Shown here: in pieces, positions 52,817 to 61,627 of the stretch
How positions within the stretch are numbered: the first letter of the stretch is position 1
Layout of the letters: every line of letters starts with the position of its first letter
From: Pseudomonas sp. AKS31
Lineage (GTDB): Bacteria; Pseudomonadota; Gammaproteobacteria; Pseudomonadales; Pseudomonadaceae
Length of the DNA stretch: 64,000 nucleotides
NCBI RefSeq assembly: GCF_023634765.1
Contig: NZ_JAMLFX010000010.1
Location: 1 to 64,000 of the forward strand
Direction of reading: 5' to 3'
Position numbers and translations under genes: made by a program
The notes under the pieces: model-generated
What the model saw: the letters and a program-made list of their open reading frames with translations, nothing else
The model's database searches: none
What the model was told of the DNA's origin: nothing

Positions 52817-54190
52817 ATGGTTCGCACTTCAAGATTGACCAAGGCTTCGCTAGGGCTGGTATTGGGCCTGGCCGCCGGCACCGCTCTGGCCGCCATCACC
52901 CCGCAACAAGCCGAACAACTGAAAACCACCCTGACCCCCATGGGCGCCGAGCGCGCCGGCAACGCCGCCGGCACCATCCCTGCGTGGACCGGTGGCATCA
53001 CTCAAGCCCCGGCCGGTTACAAACCGGGTCAGCATCACCCGGATCCTTTTGCTGCAGACAAACCGCTGTTCACCATCACCAAAGCCAATCTCGACCAGTA
53101 CAAAGGGCACCTCAGCCCCGGCCAGATCGCGCTGTTCAACAGCTACCCCGACACCTTCCAGATGCCGGTCTATCCGTCCCGCCGCTCCGGCTCGGCGCCG
53201 CAATGGCTGTATGACAACACTCTCAAGAATGCGACCTCGGCCAAATTGCTCGAAGGCGGCAGCGGCTTCTCGGATGCCTACGGCGGCGTACCGTTCCCGG
53301 TGCCCAAGGACGGCGTTGAAGTGTTGTGGAACCACATCACTCGCTATCGCGGCATCTACGTCGTGCGCCGCGCCTCCGAGGCGCCGGTGCAGCGCAACGG
53401 CAGCTTCGCGCTGGTGACGTCGCAGCAGGAAGCGCTGTTCAACTTCTACCGCCCGAACGGCCAGTTCGCCGATCTGAAAAACATCCTGTTCTACTACCTC
53501 GCCTTCGTGAAAAGCCCAGCGCGCCTGGCCGGCGGGGCTGCACTCGTGCACGAAACCCTCGATCAGCTCAAGGACGCGCGCCAGGCCTGGATCTACGATG
53601 CCGGCCAACGCCGCGTACGCCGTGCACCGAACCTTGCCTACGACACACCAATCGCATCCTCCGATGGCCTGCGCACCGCCGATGACACTGACCTGTTCAA
53701 CGGCTCACCGGACCGCTACGAGTGGAAGCTCAAGGGCAAACAGGAAATCTACATCCCCTATAACAACTACAAAGTCAGCAGCCCCGACGTGAAGTACGCG
53801 CAACTGCTCACCCCGGGCCACCTCAACCCGCAATACACCCGCTACGAGCTGCACCGGGTCTGGGTGGTCGAAGGCAACCTGAAACCGGGCGCACGGCACA
53901 TCTACTCCAAACGTGTACTGTTTCTCGATGAAGACAGCTGGGGCGCCGCGCTGGTTGATCAATACGATGGGCGAGGGGAGTTGTGGCGGGTGTCGATGGC
54001 CTACCTGAAAAACTTCTACGACCTGCCGACGACGTGGAGTGCGCTGGATGTTTTCCACGATTTGCAGGCGCGCCGCTACTACGTGCAGAACCTTGATAAC
54101 GAAGAAGCGGAGACAGTCGATTTCGCTCAACCGGTGCCGGAGGATGCGTACTTCATGCCGTCGGCGTTGCGCCAGCGTGGGACTCGTTAA
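52817..54190 (+). CDS. DUF1329 (LolB-like) secreted protein
   Basis: A 457-residue exported protein: signal peptide ending GLAAGTALA, then ITPQQAEQLKTTLTPMGAER and AGTIPAWTGGI, the conserved N-terminus of DUF1329. Central stretches include FPVPKDGVEVLWNHITRYRG and PYNNYKVSSPD, and the C-terminus has RYYVQNLDNEEAETVDF. DUF1329 has a LolB-like fold and typically works with a DUF1302 barrel in envelope transport of lipophilic compounds. ATG at 52817 is preferred over an upstream TTG. A REP pair separates it from the DUF1302 gene. Confidence 0.9.
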   Translation: MVRTSRLTKASLGLVLGLAAGTALAAITPQQAEQLKTTLTPMGAERAGNAAGTIPAWTGGITQAPAGYKPGQHHPDPFAADKPLFTITKANLDQYKGHLSPGQIALFNSYPDTFQMPVYPSRRSGSAPQWLYDNTLKNATSAKLLEGGSGFSDAYGGVPFPVPKDGVEVLWNHITRYRGIYVVRRASEAPVQRNGSFALVTSQQEALFNFYRPNGQFADLKNILFYYLAFVKSPARLAGGAALVHETLDQLKDARQAWIYDAGQRRVRRAPNLAYDTPIASSDGLRTADDTDLFNGSPDRYEWKLKGKQEIYIPYNNYKVSSPDVKYAQLLTPGHLNPQYTRYELHRVWVVEGNLKPGARHIYSKRVLFLDEDSWGAALVDQYDGRGELWRVSMAYLKNFYDLPTTWSALDVFHDLQARRYYVQNLDNEEAETVDFAQPVPEDAYFMPSALRQRGTR

Positions 54191-54279
54191 GCGGGATACC
54201 GTTCGTAAAGTCGCCGAGTTTTGATAGTTGAAGATGTGCTAGCCTGCAATCAGTGATTTCATTGATTGCAGGGGGCGTC

Positions 54280-54525
54280 GTGGCCAGCATTACAATTCGA
54301 AACCTTGATGAAAAGCTCAAGGAACAGCTACGCATCACCGCGGCTCACAATGGGCATTCCATGGAGGAAGAAGCTCGACTCATTTTAGGCAGGGCTCTGA
54401 CGACGGTTGACCGTGCCGGTGGTCTCGGCAGCCGAATCCGCAACAGATTCAGTGCTGTCGGCGGAATAGACCTCGATTTGCCGGAGCGTTCAGAGAAAGC
54501 CACTGCGGTGGATTTCTCTGAATGA
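54280..54525 (+). CDS. FitA/VapB-like antitoxin (ribbon-helix-helix)
   Basis: An 81-residue antitoxin. Residues 2-40 form an RHH DNA-binding motif (ASITIRNLDEKLKEQLRI, then HSMEEEARLILG), as in FitA. The C-terminal tail is expected to bind and block the toxin. The GTG at 54280 is chosen because AGGGGGC precedes it; an in-frame ATG at 54253 would add nine residues. The end overlaps the start of the toxin gene by four bases. Such pairs repress their own promoter through the RHH dimer. Confidence 0.88.
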   Translation: MASITIRNLDEKLKEQLRITAAHNGHSMEEEARLILGRALTTVDRAGGLGSRIRNRFSAVGGIDLDLPERSEKATAVDFSE

Positions 54526-54941
54526 TAGTGCTTGATACCAACGTTCTATCAGAGTTCATGCGAATCGAGCCTGAGACCCGGGTGCTCGCCTGGGTTGATG
54601 CACAGCCTGCGTTGGAACTGGCTGTGAGTGCCGTGACCGTGGCAGAAATACTCCACGGCATCGCACGGCTGCCTTCCGGTAAGCGCAAACAGAAACTTGA
54701 GGCTCATGCCATGGCGATGTTCGAAGAGGACTTCGCCGGGCGCATTTTTCCGTTCGATGCTCATGCCGCTGTCGAATACGCAACGCTGGTCGCTGAGTGC
54801 GAGTCGAAGGGCCGTGCGGCTTCGATGGCTGATGCGCAAATTGCTGCTATCTGCCGAACGCATGGTGTTCCCATAGCCACCCGTAACGTGAAGGATTTTC
54901 AGTTCAGTGGTGTCGAGGTGATTAATCCTTGGCAGAGCTGA
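54522..54941 (+). CDS. FitB/VapC-like PIN-domain toxin
   Basis: A 139-residue PIN-domain ribonuclease. Metal-binding acids are visible in MIVLDTNVLSE, VAEILHGI, ASMADAQIAA and TRNVKDF. It would cleave RNA, probably tRNA or rRNA, when the antitoxin is lost. It overlaps the antitoxin gene (ATGA), the normal order for FitAB/VapBC. No mutation in the key residues is seen, so it should be active. Confidence 0.9.
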   Translation: MIVLDTNVLSEFMRIEPETRVLAWVDAQPALELAVSAVTVAEILHGIARLPSGKRKQKLEAHAMAMFEEDFAGRIFPFDAHAAVEYATLVAECESKGRAASMADAQIAAICRTHGVPIATRNVKDFQFSGVEVINPWQS

Positions 54942-54983
54942 GTCACTTCATAGTTAACAAAATCATAAGAAAAAGGTGATCGC

Positions 54984-55415
54984 ATGAAGCGTAAAAAGGT
55001 TGAAGCCAGCAGGCTGGACTCCTTTATGGTTGATGATTTTCCCGTTCTTGACGTTCTAGCGAACCCGATAAAAAACGACAATGACTTGCAAGTGCGAATG
55101 GCCCTGATTGATGAGCTTTATTCCCACGCGAACACCGAGGATCATGCTGCGGCACGGTTTGCGGAGTTTGTGGCTGATCGGGTTTATGAGTACGAAAATG
55201 AAACGGTGTTGATTGCTTATTCGTCCCAATCTGAAGCGCTGGCGTTTCTGCTGTCGGAAAGAGGCGTTAAACAGAAGGACTTGTCTGAGATCGCAACTCA
55301 GAGTGCTGTTTCAGAGATATTGAATAACAAGCGAAAAATGACCGTTGCCCAGATAAAGGGATTCGCTGAGTTCTTTAAAGTGCCGGTCGAGTTTTTTATG
55401 CACGGTGTGGTTTGA
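54984..55415 (+). CDS. HigA-like helix-turn-helix protein, apparently without a toxin partner
   Basis: A 143-residue protein. Its C-terminal half has a HigA/Xre-like HTH: LLSERGVKQKDLSEIATQSA, then SEILNNKRKMTVAQIKGFAE and FFKVPVEFFM. The N-terminal half is acidic with DNDLQVRMALIDEL and is typical of the antitoxins annotated 'HTH-type transcriptional regulator'. No HigB-like reading frame is found upstream or downstream, so it is an orphan or a three-part system with the FitAB pair. It starts 42 bases after the toxin gene. Base composition in this stretch looks more A+T rich than its neighbours. Confidence 0.78.
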   Translation: MKRKKVEASRLDSFMVDDFPVLDVLANPIKNDNDLQVRMALIDELYSHANTEDHAAARFAEFVADRVYEYENETVLIAYSSQSEALAFLLSERGVKQKDLSEIATQSAVSEILNNKRKMTVAQIKGFAEFFKVPVEFFMHGVV

Positions 55416-55440
55416 CGTGAAGCGGTGAAAGGCCATAACA

Positions 55441-55534
55441 CAATCGCGGGCAAGCCCGCTCCCACACGTCATGAGTCGAACACAACATCTGTGAACGACT
55501 CCAAACCCTGTGGGAGCGGGCTTGCCCGCGATTG
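55441..55534. repeat. Paired REP palindrome (GGGCTTGCCCGC type)
   Basis: CAATCGCGGGCAAGCCCGCT and its inverted copy flank about 40 bases. Confidence 0.9.
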
Positions 55535-55561
55535 GTTTTTTGCTTCAGCGCGAGATCAAGA

Positions 55562-57481
55562 TCAAACGCGGAAGTGGCTGACCATCTGCTGCAACTGACC
55601 ACCCAGACGCGCCAGTTCAACACTCGACGCGGCGGTCTCGTCGCTCGCTGCGGCGGTCTGTTCCGACACGTCGCGTACGTTGATGATGCTGCGGCTGATC
55701 TCTTCAGCCACTGCACTTTGCTGTTCAGCCGCCGCAGCGATCTGCTGGTTCATCGACTGAATATTCGACACCGTACGGGTGATGTTTTCCAGCGATGCAC
55801 CGGCCTTGCGGGTCAGGGCGACGCTGCTGTCGGTCAGGGCGCGGCTGTTGCTCATCACCGCCGAAACCTGCTGGGTGCCGTTCTGCAGACCGGCGACCAG
55901 GCCTTCGATTTCTTCGGTGGATTTCTGTGTGCGCTGAGCCAGGCCACGAACTTCATCAGCGACCACGGCAAAACCACGACCGGCTTCACCGGCACGGGCG
56001 GCTTCGATCGCGGCGTTGAGGGCGAGCAGGTTGGTTTGTTCGGCCACGGCTTTGATGACGTCCATCACGCTGCCGATCTTGTCGCTTTCCTGTTGCAACA
56101 CGCTCATGGCTTCGGTCGAACGCACCACTTCGCTGGCCAGACGCTCGATCTGCGCAATGGCTTCGTTGACCACTTTGTCGCCTTCACGGGCTTCGCCGTC
56201 AGCGGCGGCAGCGGCTTGCGAGGCTTCTTCGGCGTTGCGCGCGACTTCCTGCACGGTGGCGGTCATCTCGTGCATGGCGGTGGCGACCTGATCGGTCTCG
56301 ACCTTCTGGCTGTTCACGCCGGCGCTGGTCTGCTCGGTCACGGCCGAGAGTTCTTCGGCGGCGCTGGCGATCTGGGTCACGCCGTCGCGGATGCCGCTGA
56401 TCAAGTCGCGCAGGGTTACGCCCATGCGCGCGATGCCTTGTTGCAGCACGCCGAGTTCGTCGCGGCGGGTGACGGTGACGTTCTGGGTCAGGTCGCCGCT
56501 GGCAATGCGTTCGACCACGGCCAGGGTTTCTTGCAGCGGACGGGTGATCTGACGGGTGATGATCACCGCAGCAATCACGCCGACCAACAGCGCCAGCAGG
56601 GTGCTGATCAACTGGAAGGTGCGTGCCTGGGCGCTTTCAGCGTCACGGCGATCGAGCTGGATCTGATACAGCTGCTCGCTCAGGGCGACGATGGTGCTGC
56701 CCTGGTCGGTCATTTCCTTACGCGCCTGCACAGCATCGGTGTTGGCGTTCTTGTACGCCATCAACGCACTGCGATAGCTGGTCAACGCGGATTCCAATTG
56801 GCGCAAGGCATCTTGCTGCGTCGCAGCAAATTGCGCATTCAAAGACTTGAGGCTGGCGATGGCCGCGTCGATCTGGCGGACGGCTTTCTGCTCGGTTTCG
56901 GCGTTGCTGGTGGCGGTGTAGCCGCGCACTTCGTAGCGCGCGAGGATGAACGCTTCCTTGGCGGCGGTGATCGCCTGGAACTGTTCGAAACGCTGCTCGC
57001 TCATGTCCATCTGCTGCACGCGTTTGCTGATCGATTCGATCTGGTTGTACGCGGTCTCGGCACTCACGCTCATGCTGTCGCGGGCGCTGTTGCCGGTGCG
57101 ATAGGCGTTGCGCATTTTGTTCAGCGAGGTCTGGTATTCAGCGATGGTCGCTGCCTGCTCCTTGAGCAGTTTGACGTTTTCCGGGCTCTTGAAACTGTTG
57201 ATCAGCTTCTGCTGTTGCGCGGCGAAGCTTTCAAGGGTGGTTTGCACGTTCTGCGCGGCGGTTTCATCGCCATTGGTCAGCATGTATTGCAGGCGCACCA
57301 CGCGCAGTTTGGTCAAACCCGCATTGAGCTGGGTGATGTCGCTCATCCAGTTGCTGCGGTCGATCAGGCCACCGAGGCTGGTCCAGCCCGTCAGGGCCAA
57401 TACGCAGGTCAGGGCCAGCACGAGGCCGAAGCCCAGGCCCAATTTCATGTTCACGCTGATGTTGCCGAACCAGCTATTCAT
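55562..57481 (-). CDS. Methyl-accepting chemotaxis protein
   Basis: A 639-residue chemoreceptor: inner-membrane helix at about 11-31, a periplasmic four-helix-bundle-like ligand domain (about 35-188), a second membrane helix (FQLISTLLALLVGVIAAVII), a HAMP domain and a cytoplasmic signalling domain. The hairpin tip EAARAGEAGRGFAVVADEV and RGLAQRTQKSTEEI near residues 490-520 is intact and contacts CheA/CheW. GGAGGA precedes the ATG at 57481. The ligand cannot be read from sequence. No che genes are adjacent. Confidence 0.95.
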   Translation of the reverse strand: MNSWFGNISVNMKLGLGFGLVLALTCVLALTGWTSLGGLIDRSNWMSDITQLNAGLTKLRVVRLQYMLTNGDETAAQNVQTTLESFAAQQQKLINSFKSPENVKLLKEQAATIAEYQTSLNKMRNAYRTGNSARDSMSVSAETAYNQIESISKRVQQMDMSEQRFEQFQAITAAKEAFILARYEVRGYTATSNAETEQKAVRQIDAAIASLKSLNAQFAATQQDALRQLESALTSYRSALMAYKNANTDAVQARKEMTDQGSTIVALSEQLYQIQLDRRDAESAQARTFQLISTLLALLVGVIAAVIITRQITRPLQETLAVVERIASGDLTQNVTVTRRDELGVLQQGIARMGVTLRDLISGIRDGVTQIASAAEELSAVTEQTSAGVNSQKVETDQVATAMHEMTATVQEVARNAEEASQAAAAADGEAREGDKVVNEAIAQIERLASEVVRSTEAMSVLQQESDKIGSVMDVIKAVAEQTNLLALNAAIEAARAGEAGRGFAVVADEVRGLAQRTQKSTEEIEGLVAGLQNGTQQVSAVMSNSRALTDSSVALTRKAGASLENITRTVSNIQSMNQQIAAAAEQQSAVAEEISRSIINVRDVSEQTAAASDETAASSVELARLGGQLQQMVSHFRV

Positions 57482-57732
57482 CAAAAATCCTCCAGAAACG
57501 TTGGGTTTCTTGTCGTCGGTTAGGCTGGAAGATTGTTGTTTTTTTGAGCCAGCAAGGGTGTTAGCAGGTCTGTATCGGCCGCATTTCCCAGAGCTGAAAG
57601 GATTTTGTCCTACGGAATTTGTAACAACGGATCCCAAGACTTTTTTCACATGGGTTTCACTGGCTGCCCACGCCCGTCTCTGTACTTTCGCCGCATCGAA
57701 TGACCTGTGAAGCAACGTGGCGAGGCGTTTTT
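57482..57732. promoter_or_regulatory. Divergent intergenic region (chemoreceptor / Ais-like phosphatase)
   Basis: About 250 bases between divergent starts. A T-rich stretch near 57535-57546 lies upstream of the chemoreceptor gene. No clear dyad operator was seen. Confidence 0.4.
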
Positions 57733-58404
57733 GTGGAATTGAGACTGAGTCTGTTCGGCGTCAAACGCTCGATCGACCTGAGCGGTCTGGCGCGGTTTCG
57801 CAACACCTGGGTGGTGTTGGCCGCTTCGATTCTGGTGCTCCCTTTGACTCTGTGGTTGCTGGCGCCGGCGGCGGTGCCGGACCTGGCCCACGGCAATGTC
57901 GCCGGTGCGCAAGCGTTGGCGGCGGGGTGGGCCAAGGGCGAGATGATCGTGCTGGTGCGGCACGTTGAGCGTTGCGATCACTCCCGGGCTGCGTGCCTGA
58001 GTGGCAATGACGGCATCACCGATCGCTCGCGCAGTGTCGCGGTGGCGGTCGGTGCGCGGTTCGAGCAACTGGGCCTGGACAACGCCGACATCTATAACAG
58101 CCCGTCGATGCGCACGGTGCAGACCGCCGGTTACATGTTCAACCATGCCGCCAGTGGCGACGACTGGTTGATCAATTGCCGGGGGCGCATGTTGCAGGAT
58201 GCGCTGACCCACAAGATCCCGGGGCGCAACCTGATTCTGGTGACCCACAGCGAGTGCATGGCGCAAATCGAGAAAGACCTCAACGTATCGACTTCAAACG
58301 CGGGTTACGGCTCGTCGTTGTTCGTCTCTGCTGCCAGCCCGGCGGCTCCCAAGATGCTCGGCTTTATTGAAGCCTCCGACTGGCGCACGGTGAACACCCG
58401 ATGA
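57733..58404 (+). CDS. Ais-like histidine phosphatase family protein, membrane anchored
   Basis: A 223-residue protein with one N-terminal membrane helix (TWVVLAASILVLPLTLWLLA) and a histidine-phosphatase domain. The catalytic RH motif is LVRHVERCDH and the second His is in LVTHSECM. It resembles Ais/PmrG-type enzymes that dephosphorylate LPS core heptose or related envelope phosphates. The GTG at 57733 with GAGGCG upstream is preferred; an ATG 11 codons earlier is possible. The next gene, a PAP2 phosphatase, overlaps its stop, so the two probably act on the same envelope lipids. Confidence 0.82.
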   Translation: MELRLSLFGVKRSIDLSGLARFRNTWVVLAASILVLPLTLWLLAPAAVPDLAHGNVAGAQALAAGWAKGEMIVLVRHVERCDHSRAACLSGNDGITDRSRSVAVAVGARFEQLGLDNADIYNSPSMRTVQTAGYMFNHAASGDDWLINCRGRMLQDALTHKIPGRNLILVTHSECMAQIEKDLNVSTSNAGYGSSLFVSAASPAAPKMLGFIEASDWRTVNTR

Positions 58405-59216
58405 AATCCCGCTTCTACGTTTACAACGTTGGTATTCCGCTGGTCTGTGCGGCGCTGGTGTTCCTGATGTTCGACATGACCAAAATCGACATCGCCTTCA
58501 GCAACCTGCTGTTCGATCCGCTGACACAAACCTTCCCGATCGACAAAATCCACTTCTTCGAAAAACTCACGCACAAATGGGCGCGGATCATTCCCAACTG
58601 GACGGCGGAAATCGCCCTGATCGGCGCGCTGCTGTCGGTGGTCTGGCCGTTGGTCAATCCGCACAAGCGTCCGCGCCTCGGCGCAATGCTGGAGCGCAGC
58701 AAAGTCGCGCCTGTGCTGCGATTTGCCGCTGATCATCGTAGGGACTTTCTGTTTGTGGTGGTCGCATTTGCCGTTTGCACCGGGGTGATTCACTTCCTCA
58801 AATCCCACACCAGCGTTTACTGCCCGATCGAAACCACGCTGTACGGCGGGAAAATGGCCCACATCGAGTGGTACAGCAATTTTCAACTGTTTCATGAAGC
58901 CGGCAGTGGCCGTTGCTGGCCGGGTGGCCATGCGTCGGGCGGCTTCACCATGCTGGCACTGTATTTCGTAGCTAGGCGCTATCAATGGCGTTTTTCCAGT
59001 GCCATCTTGTGGGGCTCGCTGCTGCTGGGATTGGTTTACGGCACTACTCGCGTGCTGCAGGGCTGGCATTACATGTCCCACACGTTCTGGGCCGGGATCT
59101 TTGTCTGGCTGGCGTGTTTGCTGACGGCGCTGGCGTTCTACGGGCGGGCGCGGCTGGATTTGCCGGTGCTGGGCAAGCGTGAGCAGAAAGCTTTCAGTGC
59201 TGAAGTCTCTATCTGA
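58401..59216 (+). CDS. PAP2-family membrane phosphatase
   Basis: A 271-residue membrane protein with about five to six helices and a PAP2 catalytic domain. The core residues appear in KSHTSVYCP, GHASGGFTML and RVLQGWHYMSHTFWAG, corresponding to the K-R, SGH and R-x-H motifs of lipid phosphatases such as LpxE, LpxT and PgpB. It probably removes or transfers phosphate on an isoprenoid or lipid A/phosphatidyl substrate. Overlaps the upstream phosphatase (ATGA) and is closed by a strong terminator. Confidence 0.88.
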   Translation: MKSRFYVYNVGIPLVCAALVFLMFDMTKIDIAFSNLLFDPLTQTFPIDKIHFFEKLTHKWARIIPNWTAEIALIGALLSVVWPLVNPHKRPRLGAMLERSKVAPVLRFAADHRRDFLFVVVAFAVCTGVIHFLKSHTSVYCPIETTLYGGKMAHIEWYSNFQLFHEAGSGRCWPGGHASGGFTMLALYFVARRYQWRFSSAILWGSLLLGLVYGTTRVLQGWHYMSHTFWAGIFVWLACLLTALAFYGRARLDLPVLGKREQKAFSAEVSI

Positions 59217-59234
59217 GCCCGTTCGGATCAAATG

Positions 59235-59265
59235 AAAAACCCGCCAATCATCGGCGGGTTTTTTT
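59235..59265. terminator. Terminator between PAP2 gene and ArnT-like gene
   Basis: AACCCGCC (59238-59245) pairs with GGCGGGTT (59253-59260), with a T run to 59265 and As on the other side, so it serves both convergent genes. Confidence 0.9.
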
Positions 59266-59283
59266 ATGGGGCTGCGCAGGCCC

Positions 59284-60723
59284 TCAATAGCCGACGAAGT
59301 AATACGCCTGTCGTCCGACCATCATTGTCTTGAGCACTTTCAGTGGGGCGGTGGGTTCGCTGTCGCCGGCCATCACCACGACATGCGAGGGTGATGCCGC
59401 GAGAAAATCTCGCAACTGCGCGTCGGTATCCAAGCCTTTGAGCACTTGCTGGGTATAGAAGACCGTAGCGCCACCGACCCGCTCATTGGCCTGAAACAGC
59501 GCGACTTGATGCCCGGCGGTTTGCAGCGTCTGAATCTCTGCACTCAACGGCAGGAACGAAAGCTTTTTGTCGGCATGAGGCAATGCCCACTGCGCGGCGG
59601 CGAGGTAACTGCCGATCACCAGCGTGAGCACACCGACTGCCAGTGTCTGACGCTGCCGGGCGATTCGGCCTACGAATCCATTACCGGATTCATACTGCTT
59701 CAAGCGCTCGAACAGCACGCCCGCATACTCTGCTGCGATCACCGCAGCGGCGGGTGTCATCGACATCAGGTACACCGTGCGTTTGCTCGACGCCAACGTC
59801 AGCATGATGAACTGCGCCACGATCCACAGGCTGAAAAACAGCAGGTAACGGTCGGCCTTCAATTGTTTGCGGAAATGCCAGAGCCCCAGGTACACCAGAA
59901 TGTTCCACGGCAAAAAGGCTTCCGGCAGTTTGGCGAGGTAGTAATAGAACGGTTCGTAGTGCCCGGCCTCGACGAACGAACCGCTGAAGCGCCCGACGCT
60001 GTTGGTCAGCAGCACCTCTTTGACGGCTTGTTCGCCGCCGTGCTGGTAGAGGATGACGAGCCAGATCAGCAGCGGGATCAAACCGAGCATGGTGAGTAAA
60101 CCGGGTCGCAACCAATCTGCGATTTTCAGGCGTTTGTCCATCAGGCTGTCAGCCAGCAGATAAGCAAAAATCACCACCCCCGGCATGGCCAGCCCCAGCA
60201 CGCCTTTGCTCAACGTGGCGATGGCAATCCCGAAGACAAACAACAGCGAGTTGCCCGGCGTCGATGCCCGTTGCGCCTGGAAAAAGGCCAGCAGCGCTGT
60301 GCTCACGCCGAGTGCGAGCAGCGCGTCCTCGCCGACGCCGCGCACATTGCTCCAGTAACTGGCCATGGTCGCGAGAAGAATGCCGGCGGTCCAGGCGACC
60401 ATTTTCGGTCGTCCAAACCGGCGCATCATCCCGTACAACACCATCACGCTGAGCAACCCGGCAACCGCCGATGCCAGCCGCACGGCCCACGGTGAAACGC
60501 CGAACACGCGCATCGCACCCGCATCCAGCCACAGGCTCAGCGGTGGTTTTTCCAGAAACGGTTCGCCGAACAAACGAGGTGTCACCCAGTCGTCGTCCAG
60601 GTGCATCTCCATGGCGATCCCGGCGACGCGGGCTTCGGTGGAACCTTGCAATTGATGGCCACCCAGCGCGAAGAAAAACAACAGGGCGGCAAGCAGAAAC
60701 AGCGAAGTGACGGCACGCGACAT
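59284..60723 (-). CDS. ArnT/PMT-like glycosyltransferase family 39/83 protein
   Basis: A 479-residue polytopic membrane protein with about twelve hydrophobic segments. The first periplasmic loop has the family signature GSTEARVAGIAMEMHLDDDW then FLEKPPLSLW, in which the acidic residue and KPP match ArnT and protein-mannosyl-transferase relatives. ArnT adds 4-amino-arabinose to lipid A; this homologue would transfer a sugar from a polyprenyl-phosphate donor to an envelope acceptor, but no arn genes lie nearby to fix the sugar. It converges with the phosphatase pair. The ATG at 60723 is chosen because it places a signal-anchor helix at the N-terminus. Confidence 0.86.
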   Translation of the reverse strand: MSRAVTSLFLLAALLFFFALGGHQLQGSTEARVAGIAMEMHLDDDWVTPRLFGEPFLEKPPLSLWLDAGAMRVFGVSPWAVRLASAVAGLLSVMVLYGMMRRFGRPKMVAWTAGILLATMASYWSNVRGVGEDALLALGVSTALLAFFQAQRASTPGNSLLFVFGIAIATLSKGVLGLAMPGVVIFAYLLADSLMDKRLKIADWLRPGLLTMLGLIPLLIWLVILYQHGGEQAVKEVLLTNSVGRFSGSFVEAGHYEPFYYYLAKLPEAFLPWNILVYLGLWHFRKQLKADRYLLFFSLWIVAQFIMLTLASSKRTVYLMSMTPAAAVIAAEYAGVLFERLKQYESGNGFVGRIARQRQTLAVGVLTLVIGSYLAAAQWALPHADKKLSFLPLSAEIQTLQTAGHQVALFQANERVGGATVFYTQQVLKGLDTDAQLRDFLAASPSHVVVMAGDSEPTAPLKVLKTMMVGRQAYYFVGY

Positions 60724-60791
60724 AATGATCAGGCAACCGGAAGGGGCGGGAGACCTGAGCATACGTCGGCAATCCTGAACAAATTGTGAAG

Positions 60792-61379
60792 CTAGGCCAG
60801 TTGTCGCGACCAACGCTTCTCCGGCGTTTCGAACAGCGGATTGACCAGCGCCGTCAGCACATGATCCTGCCAGCGCCCGGCAATGTTCAGATACGCCTTG
60901 GCATAACCCTCACGTTCGAAACCCAGGCGTTCAAGCAGGCGTGCACTGCGCTCATTGCCGGGAATGTAATTGGCCATGATCCGGTGCAGGTTCTGGGTGT
61001 CGAACATGTAACCAATGGCAGCCTCCAGCGCTTCCTGCATCAAGCCCTGACCCTGCCGAGACTCGTCGATGTGATAACCGAGATAACACGCCTGAAAGGC
61101 CCCGCGAATGATGCCGCTGAAGTTGCAGGCGCCGATCATCTGCTGGCCATCCGGGGTCAGCAGCGCAAAATGCATGGCCAGCCCGGCCTCGAATGCACTG
61201 GCCTGCACGTCGAGGCGCCGGCGAATCTGCTCGCTGGAAAAATATTCTGTGGTGCGGATGGGCGACCATGGCGCGAGGTGGCGCTGGTTGCGTCGGTAGA
61301 ACTCGCTTTCAAGTTCGGCCTGCTCTGGAGCGAGTATTGCGAGCGTCAGGCGTTGGCAGGGCAGGGTCAACAGTGGCAT
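60792..61379 (-). CDS. GNAT-family N-acetyltransferase (RimJ/RimL-like)
   Basis: A 195-residue acetyltransferase with the acetyl-CoA-binding loop DESRQGQGLMQEALEAAIGY and C-terminal NERSARLLERLGFEREGYA. It resembles RimJ/RimL-type enzymes that acetylate N-terminal amino groups of ribosomal proteins, or other small amines. The ATG at 61379 (PLLTLPCQRLTL) is preferred over an earlier in-frame start. It is the only gene in its unit; another unit ends at the hairpin at 61471. Confidence 0.86.
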   Translation of the reverse strand: MPLLTLPCQRLTLAILAPEQAELESEFYRRNQRHLAPWSPIRTTEYFSSEQIRRRLDVQASAFEAGLAMHFALLTPDGQQMIGACNFSGIIRGAFQACYLGYHIDESRQGQGLMQEALEAAIGYMFDTQNLHRIMANYIPGNERSARLLERLGFEREGYAKAYLNIAGRWQDHVLTALVNPLFETPEKRWSRQLA

Positions 61380-61470
61380 CGGGCGCTCCGGAATGGGGGA
61401 TCTTCCGGCAGAGTCGCGCAATCCGCCGGGTTACGGCAAGTCGTGGCGAAGAGGGGGCTTTGTTTGAGGC

Positions 61471-61496
61471 AAAAAAAAGCCCGCAGGAGCGCGGGC
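61471..61496 (-). terminator. Terminator of the DUF6124-like gene
   Basis: GCCCGC (61479-61484) and GCGCGGGC (61489-61496) form a hairpin, with an eight-A run at 61471-61478 that becomes a U run for - strand transcripts coming from 62002. Confidence 0.85.
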
Positions 61497-61627
61497 GAAC
61501 CGTAGTTTCTTGAATGAGCCAGCGGACTGTACAAGGGTTGGCCGCGCAGCTGCAGTGAAGAAAAATTCATCTCGATGGGCGGCACCCATGCAGTCCGAAG
61601 CGCAACCGAGCGCCGGGGTTTCGCCCG

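Noticed and set aside
15405..55534. Repeated palindromes as a CRISPR array
   Set aside because: They occur as isolated inverted pairs scattered between genes, not as regularly spaced direct repeats with spacers.
55532..57523. 663-codon open frame on the + strand opposite the chemoreceptor
   Set aside because: Gly/His/Phe-rich shadow frame without recognisable domains; the - strand carries a complete chemoreceptor.
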